Notes: generated from the sequence alone by a model not told the origin. Counted from the first letter of the stretch, positions 25,303-34,385 are shown. The stretch: DNA of 64,000 nucleotides from an uncultured Alphaproteobacteria bacterium (GCA_944390455.1 CALXPU010000003.1:89882-153881); one strand, 5' to 3'. A program made the numbers and translations.

Positions 25303-26704
25303 CAAATTCTACTCCTCTTTGTGTGCCGGATTCTTGAGGATTATAAGTTTCTGGTGTTGAATTGGTTGTTGTAGCTTTAGCATTTTTAATGCCTTTAGCA
25401 TGTGCGGCAGTCTTTGGGGACCACATCAAAATAGTTCCTACAACTTCATGTCCCAATTGCGGATGAATATAACTCCAGCTGTGTAGCTCTCTTATTCCGG
25501 CAAAGTTAGTAATTTGAGATCTAGTCGTTGACATATTGTCTGTTGAATTTGTATAGTCAACGGATTCTATCATCTCTTCTGTAATCCCGTCATCTTCGGA
25601 AATAAGTTTCATATCTGTAGCAGCTTTACTAACCTGTGTAACCACAGATTTAAATACTGTTGATGAACGTAACAAATTTGTTAATGCCGCTCTGGCATTT
25701 GTTTTAGCCAGATTTCTGGCAGATTCCAGTTTTACCGCTTTCATTGCTTCGCTGCCTGAATTGATAACACCGGCTTGTCCGAATGATATTAATACGGGAT
25801 AACCTTCCTTATCGTATAAAAGTCTGGTTCCAAATTGATTGAATAAAACATCATCTGGCAAAATAACTTGCTCTTCTATTGTCTTAGATGATTTTTTGTT
25901 TGCTTGTGCCGGAACATTACTGCCGTTCCGCAACATAGATTTCACTAATGCAATTCTGTTCGGAGATTTGGAGACAGCAACTCTGACGGCATAGTTTCCT
26001 TTTCCGTCCGTGCCTTCAAAAGTTTGCAAAGGTATCATCCCGGATGTATCGGCAAGAGCCTTTGTTATGCTTTTTTGAGTAATAGCACTTTTTAATAATG
26101 TTTTTTTCTTTTCCTTTGGAGCAGCTTTGTATTGCGTCGAGTCAATACCTAATTTTTCCAGTTCTTGATCTAACTTTCCTCCGGTAAGAGCAACAGCTTT
26201 ATCAAACAACACATCTAATTGTTTTGCTGCCTTTTCACCAGCAAAGTCTTCTATTTTATCCCAAACAGTACCTTCTTTTCGTTCTGTTTTTAAATCCTCT
26301 TCAGTTAAAGGAGTTTGATCATCAATAAGTTCTTTCAAAATAATATTTTGATTGGTTGTTGACTGTTCCAACGCAATTTTTGTATAAGCATCGACTAATG
26401 CTTCTGTATATGCCATAGAACGGGCATCGACCCATTTGTAATTATCTGATTTAACCTTAACAATAGCATCACCATAAGCAATATTGGCACTGAAATCACA
26501 TTCCGGAAGATTTGTATCAATACCTTTTGCTTCGCAATTACTCAACATTTTGTTGGATACATTGCGTCTCCAGTTATTGTAATTGTCATCAACTTGCATA
26601 GAAGCAGATTTTTGCGGAATATTTTCAACTTCTTCCGCTGCTACAGCCAAACAGGTATTTACTGACAACAAAACTGTTGATATCATTAGCATATATTTAA
26701 ACAT
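25286..26704 (-). CDS. Secreted protein of unknown function (472 aa)
   Basis: A signal peptide (about residues 1-23, ending CLAVAA) leads an entirely extracytoplasmic protein. The recognisable part is YAVRVAVSKSPNRIALVKSMLR followed by a domain with KLESARNLAKTNARAALTNLL, a pattern of DUF6844-like proteins that I recall near CsgG/HfaB genes; the name is tentative. The C-terminus is low-complexity and ends in EFDDYDF. The position between a lipoprotein and the CsgG-like gene suggests a shared envelope complex. Confidence 0.72.
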   Translation of the reverse strand: MFKYMLMISTVLLSVNTCLAVAAEEVENIPQKSASMQVDDNYNNWRRNVSNKMLSNCEAKGIDTNLPECDFSANIAYGDAIVKVKSDNYKWVDARSMAYTEALVDAYTKIALEQSTTNQNIILKELIDDQTPLTEEDLKTERKEGTVWDKIEDFAGEKAAKQLDVLFDKAVALTGGKLDQELEKLGIDSTQYKAAPKEKKKTLLKSAITQKSITKALADTSGMIPLQTFEGTDGKGNYAVRVAVSKSPNRIALVKSMLRNGSNVPAQANKKSSKTIEEQVILPDDVLFNQFGTRLLYDKEGYPVLISFGQAGVINSGSEAMKAVKLESARNLAKTNARAALTNLLRSSTVFKSVVTQVSKAATDMKLISEDDGITEEMIESVDYTNSTDNMSTTRSQITNFAGIRELHSWSYIHPQLGHEVVGTILMWSPKTAAHAKGIKNAKATTTNSTPETYNPQESGTQRGVEFDDYDF

Positions 26705-26763
26705 TGTTATACCTCATACAAAGAGGGAGAAGCAAACACTTCTCCCTTGTTTACAATCAAAGA

Positions 26764-27468
26764 CTAAAAACCGGCGGCTTTAGACATTTCTGATTTTGCT
26801 TTTTTTACATCAATACCTTGTGCCGATGCATACTCAACAAAACTATTTCCTGTGGAAATCAAATTTTTAGTTAAAGAAGGAATTTCTTTTGCAACATTAA
26901 GTGCAACAGTCATATCTCCGCTTAAAGCTCCTGCTCTTTGGGTCCAAGGCAATGATGCTATATAGCTGCTTGTGTCTGTTACAACATTCTTTGCCGTATT
27001 AATCAACATTGCCGTACCGGCTGTTCCCACAGAATATTTTACTAAAGCACTACCAACTTTTTTCTTAGCCTGAGCATCAAGTTCTGTTTGTTCTTTCATT
27101 TTTTCTTCAATAGCTTTATTGGCCTTTTCAGAAAGTTCGACAACTTTTTCTGCGTCATCTGAGGTCAAATTCCCTGATTTTAATGCAGTTTTCTGTGTTT
27201 CCAGCTCATTGGCCAAGTCATCCAAATTAAATGCTTTAGCCAAATCAGACTGGGCTTCGGTAACGCCAGCCATAGCAACAGCATAACTAGCTACCAATTT
27301 GGCTCCAGTTAGACTGACAGCTTCAACATCAACTGTCGTTTTTTTAGCTTCTGTTCCAGAAGACGAAGCAAAATTTGCAGCATCTTTTAAACTGTCAACT
27401 GAACATCCACACATTGGAGCTACAATAAGTGCAGCGGCCAACATTTTCGTTAAATTATTTTGTAACAT
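26764..27468 (-). CDS. Putative lipoprotein (234 aa)
   Basis: The signal sequence MLQNNLTKMLAAALIVAPMCGC ends in a lipobox-like M-C-G-C, with the acylated cysteine expected near residue 22. The rest is helical, Ala/Lys-rich and probably coiled-coil (ANELETQKTALKSG..., EKANKAIEEKMKEQTEL), with one Gly/Ala-rich stretch (VGSALVKYSVGTAGTAMLI) that might insert into a membrane. No known family. In the operon, 59 bases before the 472-aa gene. Confidence 0.75.
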   Translation of the reverse strand: MLQNNLTKMLAAALIVAPMCGCSVDSLKDAANFASSSGTEAKKTTVDVEAVSLTGAKLVASYAVAMAGVTEAQSDLAKAFNLDDLANELETQKTALKSGNLTSDDAEKVVELSEKANKAIEEKMKEQTELDAQAKKKVGSALVKYSVGTAGTAMLINTAKNVVTDTSSYIASLPWTQRAGALSGDMTVALNVAKEIPSLTKNLISTGNSFVEYASAQGIDVKKAKSEMSKAAGF

Positions 27469-27497
27469 ATTATCAGTCCTTTCGTTAAAGTTAAGTT

Positions 27498-28580
27498 TTA
27501 GTACAAATCCTTGTTACCAAGTTGGTTAGATACTGTTTCAGCAGCAGATTTAGCGGCTAGACGCAACGCGTTTCTTCTTGCAGTATCTTTGTCCGGTCCC
27601 AATCCGAAGTATTGAACTGGTCCGACAGAAGCAACCTTGCGGGGAAGCTTCTTATCAATGTTCCAAACCATACCGTTAATGGAAACAATAACTTTTTGTT
27701 CACCGGAAACCGGATCAAGTTCGGGAACGGAAACATTCATATAACCAACTGCAAAATATTTGACATCACAGGATTTAGCTCCTTTGATTGCTTTATTGCG
27801 AAGATTTTGCGGAAGCTCATCGCTGGCAGAGAAAGCATTTTTTATTGAGTCAATGGAAGCACCACCACAGTTTGACAAGACATCAGCGTAATCAACAGTT
27901 TCATAGCCCATTCCGGTCAAGACCTCGTTAAAAGCAGCATCAAAATCGGTTGTGGCTAATGTTCTGTATTTTTCCTGACTGGTCTTGCGAACAATATTGC
28001 CGCCGGACGTTGTTTTGGAATAATTACTGACGCTTTCGTTAATACCGCTGCCGCTGACATGCTGTCTGGCATCGTGTTCCTGCTCGCCTTGTGAAATTGT
28101 TGTGTCCCGTGTTTTGAAAACTTTGCTTTCCGTAATTTCTCGCGCAACGAACATAAACGAGAAAGCACTTCCGTCGCCGGAAGCCATCGTGCCGGCAGTT
28201 GTTGTTCCTTTAAGCTGGGCATTAATTTTATTTTCGTTAATATCGGCCCTGATAACCAGGTTAAGCAGTTTCAGGTTTTCGTTAACATCTTCTGCAACAA
28301 TCGTATAGGAAGAAATATAGTCATCAATGTTTTTAACAACTTCATCTTCAATTTTGCTGTATTGTTGCTGCTTTGAAACATTAAAAGTTGAAACATACTG
28401 CTTTAAAGCTGCCAGCTTTGCTGCTTTTACAGCTTCAACTTTATCCTCATCTGACGGAGAACTGCTAAACAGACCTCCTTCATATTGATGCGATACCTGG
28501 CCTTTGACTTCCAGTGCTTGTGCTGAGGTTGAAGTAAACATCATTCCCAGCAGAGATAAATATGCCAATTGCTTTTTCAT
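27498..28580 (-). CDS. Secreted protein of unknown function (360 aa)
   Basis: The start is ATG 28580 (MKKQLAYLSLLGMMFTSTSA), with GGAG six bases upstream; an upstream ATG gives a poorer signal peptide. The mature part starts with LEVKGQVSHQYEGGLFSSSPSDEDKVEAVKAAKLAALKQYV, a FlgT/LPP20-like N-terminal pattern (domain in which a conserved A-x-x-x-A-L helix follows a beta strand). The C-terminal ARRNALRLAAKSAAETVSNQL is similar. A Ser/Gly-rich linker lies at about 165-205. Probably periplasmic or surface-associated with the CsgG-like protein. Confidence 0.72.
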   Translation of the reverse strand: MKKQLAYLSLLGMMFTSTSAQALEVKGQVSHQYEGGLFSSSPSDEDKVEAVKAAKLAALKQYVSTFNVSKQQQYSKIEDEVVKNIDDYISSYTIVAEDVNENLKLLNLVIRADINENKINAQLKGTTTAGTMASGDGSAFSFMFVAREITESKVFKTRDTTISQGEQEHDARQHVSGSGINESVSNYSKTTSGGNIVRKTSQEKYRTLATTDFDAAFNEVLTGMGYETVDYADVLSNCGGASIDSIKNAFSASDELPQNLRNKAIKGAKSCDVKYFAVGYMNVSVPELDPVSGEQKVIVSINGMVWNIDKKLPRKVASVGPVQYFGLGPDKDTARRNALRLAAKSAAETVSNQLGNKDLY

Positions 28581-28591
28581 AATTACTCCAT

Positions 28592-29770
28592 TCATTTACA
28601 ACGGTTAACAATTTCGTGAACCTGCTCAAATTCTTTTTCCATTTTATCAAAGGTTGCCGGATGGAATGTTTTTTCATACCATTCATCATTTACTTCACTG
28701 ATATTTTGCGAAAAACCATCAAACAGATTCATTAAAGTTTCAAGATAAGACAATCTCAAAGCAGGTTGTTGTCCTTTTAGCAAAATAACATGTTCTGTAC
28801 CTCTGAATTTGCTGTCCATATATTTTTTGTTCAAATCCGGTTGCAACATTTCAATATTTGTATAGGCAAAGAAACCTTGGGTTTGGGTTGTTTTGCTTTG
28901 TGCGTTGTCTGTCAATGTTTTGAAATTGAGAACATCAATATTGAAAACATAATCAGCACTGGGAATTTCCAAGTTATATATATCACCATTTACAAATCTG
29001 GCGGCCATTTTGCTCCCGATTGTCTGTCCTTTTGTATAGGGAAGCATCGCAACTTGTTGATTGTCTACTAAATAACGGGAAAAAGACTGTGCTATTATAG
29101 TCTTGAAATTATCTTCCTGTTGTCCCAAAGAAGATAAAATCTTTTTCGCTTCAGGCGAAATTTCTACACGATTAACTTTTAACCGGTTGCCATATTTGGG
29201 TTTTATTTGAATGTTGTTCATTTTTTCAATGGCCAAATCAAACAGATTCGTTTTTACTTCGGGATTTTCTCCGGTATAGAAACCTTCAAAAATGGCGCTT
29301 ATTTCCCTTTGGGCAGGTTTATGATCAAACAAAGTAATGTATTGTAAATTTATAGGATAAGAATTGATAACTTTCTTTTCGTTAAAGTCAAAAACCAAAA
29401 TTTGCGTATATAAATCAGCAACTAATTTATATTGAGTTGAACTTATCTGAGAAACACTAGTCGTTTCCAAATCAATTGCTAGTGACATAGCCAGAGCATC
29501 AGCGCTTTCTGTATTGCCTAAAGATGTTAAAATATTAAGGGAAGGATTATTTAGTGTTTTTAATTTTTTTACAAACATAGTATCCAAAGGCTTGTTTTTT
29601 GAAATATCATAGCTGTACGGATAATTAAGTTTATTATCTTTAAAGTCTCCGGTAAAAGAAACGCCGGCGAAATATACGTTTTGCGGAGCTTGGTACTTAG
29701 TGGTTTTAATTCCTTGTGACGCGCAAGATGATAACAGCAAAACGGCAACAAACAGTTTAATGTATTTCAT
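28592..29770 (-). CDS. Putative outer-membrane lipoprotein (392 aa)
   Basis: ATG 29770 with AAGGAAAAGC upstream gives the signal peptide MKYIKLFVAVLLLSSCASQ, whose LLSSC is a good lipobox with acylated Cys at residue 16. No family is recognised. The mature protein is a mixed alpha/beta protein with a segment resembling TolB/CsgG-like accessory folds (ADYVFNIDVLNFKTLT). The next gene starts 11 bases after its stop, and its own start overlaps the previous gene. Confidence 0.75.
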   Translation of the reverse strand: MKYIKLFVAVLLLSSCASQGIKTTKYQAPQNVYFAGVSFTGDFKDNKLNYPYSYDISKNKPLDTMFVKKLKTLNNPSLNILTSLGNTESADALAMSLAIDLETTSVSQISSTQYKLVADLYTQILVFDFNEKKVINSYPINLQYITLFDHKPAQREISAIFEGFYTGENPEVKTNLFDLAIEKMNNIQIKPKYGNRLKVNRVEISPEAKKILSSLGQQEDNFKTIIAQSFSRYLVDNQQVAMLPYTKGQTIGSKMAARFVNGDIYNLEIPSADYVFNIDVLNFKTLTDNAQSKTTQTQGFFAYTNIEMLQPDLNKKYMDSKFRGTEHVILLKGQQPALRLSYLETLMNLFDGFSQNISEVNDEWYEKTFHPATFDKMEKEFEQVHEIVNRCK

Positions 29771-30086
29771 TTGCTTTTCCTTCAACCTTAATGACATTAG
29801 AATTTAGTTTTACCGGATAAGCATAACCAAAAAATTTCTGTGTTTTTTGAAAAACCATTTCCGGAGCTAATTTTGAAGTATAGCTTATCTCTGCATAATC
29901 TTTATTAATGACCAAGACCTTGTGAGTTGTATAATATGATTGTTTTGCCATATATTTGGCATAATCAAAAACATCTTCTTCATTAATGTTTGAAAGGTAT
30001 ATGTCATATTTCTTCGGAGCCTCCAGCGTGGCCGTATAACAGCCTGATAAAAACAGTCCAAATATAAAAGTTGCAAGTATTTTCAA
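29757..30086 (-). CDS. Small putative lipoprotein, first gene of the phase-variable operon (109 aa)
   Basis: The strong ribosome site GGAGGGG at 30096-30090 lies inside the frame that opens at ATG 30098, so I place the start at TTG 30086, giving MKILATFIFGLFLSGCYTA with the lipobox L-S-G-C. No family is recognised for the short mature domain (YDIYLSNINEEDVFDYAKY...). Its promoter is on the invertible segment 71 bases upstream. The stop overlaps the next start by 14 bases. Confidence 0.72.
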   Translation of the reverse strand: MKILATFIFGLFLSGCYTATLEAPKKYDIYLSNINEEDVFDYAKYMAKQSYYTTHKVLVINKDYAEISYTSKLAPEMVFQKTQKFFGYAYPVKLNSNVIKVEGKANEIH

Positions 30087-30106
30087 AAGCCCCTCCATAC
30101 ATAAAC

Positions 30107-30244
30107 CACCGTCTATTTGTCATACTTCATCACATAAAAGAATTTTATCTATTTTTGTGATTTCATGTAGATTATACTCAATAAAAACCAATGATTGCAA
30201 GTCTTTTTAGGATATTATCCCACATTTCTATCAAATAGACGGTG
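30107..30244 (-). promoter_or_regulatory. Invertible promoter: 13-bp inverted repeats around a consensus promoter
   Basis: CACCGTCTATTTG (30107-30119) and its exact inverse CAAATAGACGGTG (30232-30244) bracket 112 bases. Inside, on the minus strand, TTGCAA (30200-30195), 18 bases, then TATAAT (30176-30171) forms a strong promoter pointing at the lipoprotein operon. Inversion would turn it toward the serine recombinase gene at 30336. The arrangement is that of Mpi/Hin-type phase-variation switches. In the orientation assembled here the operon is ON. Confidence 0.85.
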
Positions 30245-30335
30245 ATATTTGTATATCGTTTATTTTATATATCTGTTTTAGCAGTAGTTTTGTTAGTTCT
30301 TATAATCAGAAGTTAACGATTATAAGGATTTTTTT

Positions 30336-30923
30336 ATGTACTATGCATATATTCGGGTCAGTACCGACCATCAACATGTTGAAAATCAAAAGCACGAAAT
30401 TTTAACTTACAGCCAAAAACACGACATTCAGATTGATAAATGGATAGATGAAACCATTTCTTCGCGTAAACCGCTAACGGAACGAAAGCTTGGAAAATTG
30501 CTTAAGCGACTAAAGAAAGGCGATATTTTGATTGCAACGGAATTATCCCGATTGGGTCGTAATCTACTTGAAGTGATGGGAATCTTACAAAATTGTCTTG
30601 AAAAAGACTGTCAAATCTGGACATTAAAAGAAAATTATCGCCTTGGCTCAGATATACAAAGCAAAGTTTTAGCATTTGCTTTTAGTTTAGCTAGTGAAAT
30701 TGAACGACAACTAATCTCAGAGAGGACAAAAAATTCTTTGCAGCGGTTAAAAGATGAAGGCAAACACCTCGGTCGTCCACATGGATTTTCTTATCAAAAG
30801 CTTCAAAAGAAACATGCTAAAATCAAAGAACTGCTGGATAAAAATGTTTCTAAAGCGGAAATTGCCCGACTGATGGGCTGTTCTTGGATTACATTACATA
30901 GATATATAAGGAATTGTGTTTAG
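30336..30923 (+). CDS. Mpi/Hin-type serine DNA invertase (195 aa)
   Basis: A serine recombinase: YAYIRVSTDHQ contains the catalytic Ser, followed by ATELSRLGRNLLEVM (R-L-x-R) and the E-helix FAFSLASEIERQLISERT, then a C-terminal HTH (SKAEIARLMGCSWITLHRYI). The size and the KENYRLGSDIQSKVLAFAF segment match master-invertase (Mpi)-like enzymes that flip promoters. AAGGA precedes the ATG. It lies 92 bases from the right inverted repeat, so the adjacent invertible promoter is its likely target. A closely similar protein (roughly three quarters identical by eye) is encoded at 61858. Confidence 0.93.
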   Translation: MYYAYIRVSTDHQHVENQKHEILTYSQKHDIQIDKWIDETISSRKPLTERKLGKLLKRLKKGDILIATELSRLGRNLLEVMGILQNCLEKDCQIWTLKENYRLGSDIQSKVLAFAFSLASEIERQLISERTKNSLQRLKDEGKHLGRPHGFSYQKLQKKHAKIKELLDKNVSKAEIARLMGCSWITLHRYIRNCV

Positions 30924-31055
30924 ATTATTTAATTTAACTTAGAAGAATGGCTTAACCTTTAACATAACTATGTTAAAAGTTAAAAAATATACTATTTGGA
31001 AAATTTATTTCAAAAAATTTAGTAGAAAATAGCTTGAGTCATACTTCTATAATGT

Positions 31056-31244
31056 ATGACAAATACATATAACCAACTCAAAAAAGAGTTATCAATTCTT
31101 TATCCCGACGTTACGGATATTGAATTAAACGAAATGACAAACAACCTGATTGATTTTTTTACAACCATTGTAAAGTCTGTTTTGGAAGATGATAACCAAG
31201 ACCAAAAAGAACTTGTCGTTGATGACAAGAACTTTTCTTCATAA
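31056..31244 (+). CDS. Small hypothetical protein (62 aa)
   Basis: MTNTYNQLKKELSILYPDVTDIELNEMTNNL... is acidic and helical with a hydrophobic face; no family. There is no ribosome site. TATAAT ends 2 bases before the ATG, so translation might be leaderless or the -10 box fortuitous. The 3' end of the gene resembles a remnant at 21247. Confidence 0.5.
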   Translation: MTNTYNQLKKELSILYPDVTDIELNEMTNNLIDFFTTIVKSVLEDDNQDQKELVVDDKNFSS

Positions 31245-31380
31245 CCTCATTTATTTTGTAAATCAGGTTAATGCTTTGAAAAATATATAAAAAATATTTT
31301 TAAAATCTGTTTTACATTTGTTTTCAAACACGACATTACAAAATTGTTTTTAATTTTAACCATAAAAAGGAGTATATAAA

Positions 31381-31869
31381 ATGACTCAAGCAATTATTTA
31401 TGCAAGAGTAGCATCCCAACATTCTAATCTTGATACTAAAATTGATAACTTAGTAAACTATTGTAGTAACCATAAGCTATCTATAATTAAAGAATATTCT
31501 ATTTGTGCAAAACGTAAAGATACCCGTTATATCAAAAATCTATATGAAGATGTTAAGGCCCTCCCAAACAAACATATAAATATAGTAGCTTATAGTGTTA
31601 ATGACTTACTGCCAGATACAAAAATGTTAGAATTGTTTGATAACCTGATTAAAACAGGAAAGGTTAATTTGCATTTTTGTAGAGAAAATTTGATATATAA
31701 TTCTCAAACGCCAGATTCTGAATTTGTCAGGCTTCATGCTGTAGTCTTATTTTCTCAATATCACAACATAAAATCCATACCTAAGGAGAATTTACAATCC
31801 TTAGCTAACGAGATGTATATACGGCAAATGCAAGAGAATATAAGAGCTAACATTTTGAAAAATCAGTAA
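31381..31869 (+). CDS. Serine-recombinase-like protein lacking the catalytic Ser (162 aa)
   Basis: The N-terminus AIIYARVASQHSNLDTKIDNLVNYCSNHKLSIIKEYSI follows the resolvase fold of the large recombinase at 32485 (AIVFARVSSKKQ...), but the nucleophile position R-V-S reads R-V-A, and the downstream arginine motif (D-R-L-x-R) reads VNDLLPDTK. The chain stops near the end of the catalytic domain. The good ribosome site AAGGAG and intact frame argue against a decayed gene. A regulatory partner of the large recombinase is possible. Confidence 0.75.
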   Translation: MTQAIIYARVASQHSNLDTKIDNLVNYCSNHKLSIIKEYSICAKRKDTRYIKNLYEDVKALPNKHINIVAYSVNDLLPDTKMLELFDNLIKTGKVNLHFCRENLIYNSQTPDSEFVRLHAVVLFSQYHNIKSIPKENLQSLANEMYIRQMQENIRANILKNQ

Positions 31870-31969
31870 AATATTAGCAAAAAAGTTACAAACGGGTGCA
31901 TTTTTTTGCGTACATTCCCAAAATAACACGACATAATAAATATAGTGTAAAAACAAAGGAGTAGTAAAG

Positions 31970-32482
31970 ATGAATACATTTACAAAATATGTCGTAACCG
32001 ATCCTTGTTATATTCTTTCAGATGACAAATGGGACGAGTGTTGCAAATTTTTAGATGACAGCCCGAAAGCATTTAATGAAGCTGTTTCTAAGGCTTTGAC
32101 AAATTTAACAGGTTTTCCGGCTTATGTTTGTGATACCGGTTTTGGCGATTGGAATAATAAAATTTATGGCAGCTATATTATCTATAAAGAATTTTGCGCT
32201 GATTCCGGTATGGTTTGCGTTTGTCGGTTAACCTCAGAAATTGAAAACCATTTTGCAAAAGAATACTCAGATATTTATTCGCGTAGTGCGGCAGTTTTTG
32301 AAGGTTCGGAAGATATTAACGTTGATTTTGACATATCAGATCCTTCCTGGACGGTCGTAAAAATCCATGACAACCAAACCGGAAATTTTATCGAAACCAT
32401 GAGTTCAGATGATTTTTACGCAGAAAACGAAGATTTTGATGATGAAGATGATAACTATTTTGATGAAGAGGAGGATTATTAA
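31970..32482 (+). CDS. Hypothetical protein with TDPCYIL motif and acidic tail (170 aa)
   Basis: MNTFTKYVVTDPCYILSDDKWDECC, then CDTGFGDWNNKIYG and DSGMVCVCRL, form a compact domain I know from phage and mobile-element hypothetical proteins but cannot name. The last 30 residues are almost all Asp/Glu (DFYAENEDFDDEDDNYFDEE), as in DNA mimics and anti-restriction proteins, an inference only. AAGGAG precedes the ATG; the large serine recombinase starts 2 bases after the stop, so they are co-transcribed. Confidence 0.7.
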   Translation: MNTFTKYVVTDPCYILSDDKWDECCKFLDDSPKAFNEAVSKALTNLTGFPAYVCDTGFGDWNNKIYGSYIIYKEFCADSGMVCVCRLTSEIENHFAKEYSDIYSRSAAVFEGSEDINVDFDISDPSWTVVKIHDNQTGNFIETMSSDDFYAENEDFDDEDDNYFDEEEDY

Positions 32483-32484
32483 AA

Positions 32485-34134
32485 ATGGCTAAGAAATTAA
32501 ATTATGATCCAAATGAAAAATGCACACAAGCAATCGTCTTCGCTCGTGTGTCCAGTAAAAAACAAAAAGACAAAGGTGTTTCTCTTGATGTGCAGATGGA
32601 AACAATTACTCAATATTGTATTGATAATGGATTAAAAATTGTAAAAGACTTGAGTATTGATGAAAGTTCAACCAAAGGCGAACGCAAACAATATCATGAA
32701 ATGCTTGACTTTGCAAAAACTTGTCCTGGTAAAATTGCTATTATTGTTAATTATGTTGACAGATTGCAACGTTCTTATGATGACACTTACGAATTAAACA
32801 AATTGCGCAAAGAAGGTAAAATTGAAATTCACTTTCTGAAAGAAAGCCTAATTATTACCAAAGATTCTGCTGCTATGGATTTAACCTTCTGGAATATGCA
32901 TGTTTTAATGGCTAACTTCCAAGTTAATACAATGATAGATAAAGTAAAAGCCAGCCAAACACAAAACTGGACTGCCGGAAAATGGCAAGGATTGGCACCT
33001 ATTGGATATTTAAACACCAAAGATGAAGACAGAAAAGCTACACTTATTATTGACACTGAACGCGCGCCAATCATTAAAATATTGTTTGAAGAGTATGCGA
33101 CCGGTTTGCATTCTTTACAAAGTCTTTGGTATAAAGCAAGAGAGTTAGGTTTAACATCTAAAGAAAAAAATCATTATAAAAAATCACCTAAATTTGGTAA
33201 ACGCACTTTTATCAGCCGCAATAAAATTGAAGATATTCTCAAGAATCCTTTTTATTATGGAATGATGAAAGTAAAAGGCAACCTTATCCCTCATATATAC
33301 AAGCCAATCATTTCAAAAGCTTTATTTGACAAAGTTCAAGAGGTGTTTCAATCCAAAAGCCGCGATGTTTTTAGTCATCAACAAGAATATAAAGCCATTC
33401 AATTTGCATTTAGAGGCTTGATTAAATGCGATACTTGTGGTTGTGCCATTACGCCTGAACATAAAATTAAAAAAAATGGCAAAAGATATGTGTATCTCAA
33501 ATGCAGCCATTTACGCGGTAACTGTAAACAAGGCTTGGTTAATGAAAATGTATTGTTTGAACAGCTGGATAATGAATTGTTTAGCAAAATACAAATACCA
33601 ACCAGAGTTTTTGAGGCATTAAAGAAAAATGTTTTAAATAATTTGGAAGAAGAAGCTGTCATGAATGCTAATCTGAAACGCAATTTACAGACGGAACTTC
33701 AAATCTTAATCAATAAAGAAGATAATTTAACTGATTTATATGTATCTGGTAAAATCAAAGAAGCCATATACAACCGTCAAATAAATGCTATTGCTGATGA
33801 AAAAACACGATTGGAAGAATCTATTGCAAAATATAAAGAAATTACAAAAGACATAAAAGCAACCGTTGACAATTTGCTTGATATTGCCGGTAATTTATCA
33901 GACATTATACACAATGCATCACCTAATAAACAAAACAAACTTCTAAAACTGCTTATAAAAGACTGCACATTACATGATAAAAAGTTGAAATATACAGTCA
34001 GAGCGCCTTTTGATAAATTTATAAAATGCAATAGCCCGACACAATGGTTCAAGCACCCTACTCAAGATTTGGATACATACGCCAATATTGCTGATGAAGT
34101 AAAAATGGTTAAGCAACAGGTTTTGGTTAGTTGA
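32485..34134 (+). CDS. Large serine recombinase (549 aa)
   Basis: Resolvase catalytic domain with ARVSSKKQKDKGVSLD (catalytic Ser) and VDRLQRSYDD, followed by the Recombinase domain (PIGYLNTK...RAPIIKILFEEYATG...), a zinc ribbon (IKCDTCGCAITPEH...YLKCSH...GNCKQG) and a long coiled-coil region (about 395-465), the order seen in phage-type large serine integrases. The gene starts 2 bases after the TDPCYIL gene, with GAGGAGG in that gene's end. It can integrate or excise DNA; its att sites are not apparent. Confidence 0.93.
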   Translation: MAKKLNYDPNEKCTQAIVFARVSSKKQKDKGVSLDVQMETITQYCIDNGLKIVKDLSIDESSTKGERKQYHEMLDFAKTCPGKIAIIVNYVDRLQRSYDDTYELNKLRKEGKIEIHFLKESLIITKDSAAMDLTFWNMHVLMANFQVNTMIDKVKASQTQNWTAGKWQGLAPIGYLNTKDEDRKATLIIDTERAPIIKILFEEYATGLHSLQSLWYKARELGLTSKEKNHYKKSPKFGKRTFISRNKIEDILKNPFYYGMMKVKGNLIPHIYKPIISKALFDKVQEVFQSKSRDVFSHQQEYKAIQFAFRGLIKCDTCGCAITPEHKIKKNGKRYVYLKCSHLRGNCKQGLVNENVLFEQLDNELFSKIQIPTRVFEALKKNVLNNLEEEAVMNANLKRNLQTELQILINKEDNLTDLYVSGKIKEAIYNRQINAIADEKTRLEESIAKYKEITKDIKATVDNLLDIAGNLSDIIHNASPNKQNKLLKLLIKDCTLHDKKLKYTVRAPFDKFIKCNSPTQWFKHPTQDLDTYANIADEVKMVKQQVLVS

Positions 34135-34385
34135 TAAATTGCGGTTGTTGAGATACTGAGTTAAGAATTATACTGTTTTATTTTTCTCTTAATATTTGCT
34201 GCTTCCTATTGACTTTCTCATTTTATATGCTTTAATATAAATATGCTTGTTGGTAAGCTCGGTCATTCGCCCAAAGATTTATTCAACCAACATTGTGATG
34301 ATAATAACAACTTTGGTTAATTGTCATTTATTTGTTTGCGAATGCTTATATTTGATAATTAACACAGTTAGAAGGAGTTATTGTT

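Noticed and set aside
27956..28222. 88-codon minus-strand frame within the 360-aa secreted protein gene
   Set aside because: Alternative frame on the same strand, overlapped entirely by a frame with a signal peptide and operon context.
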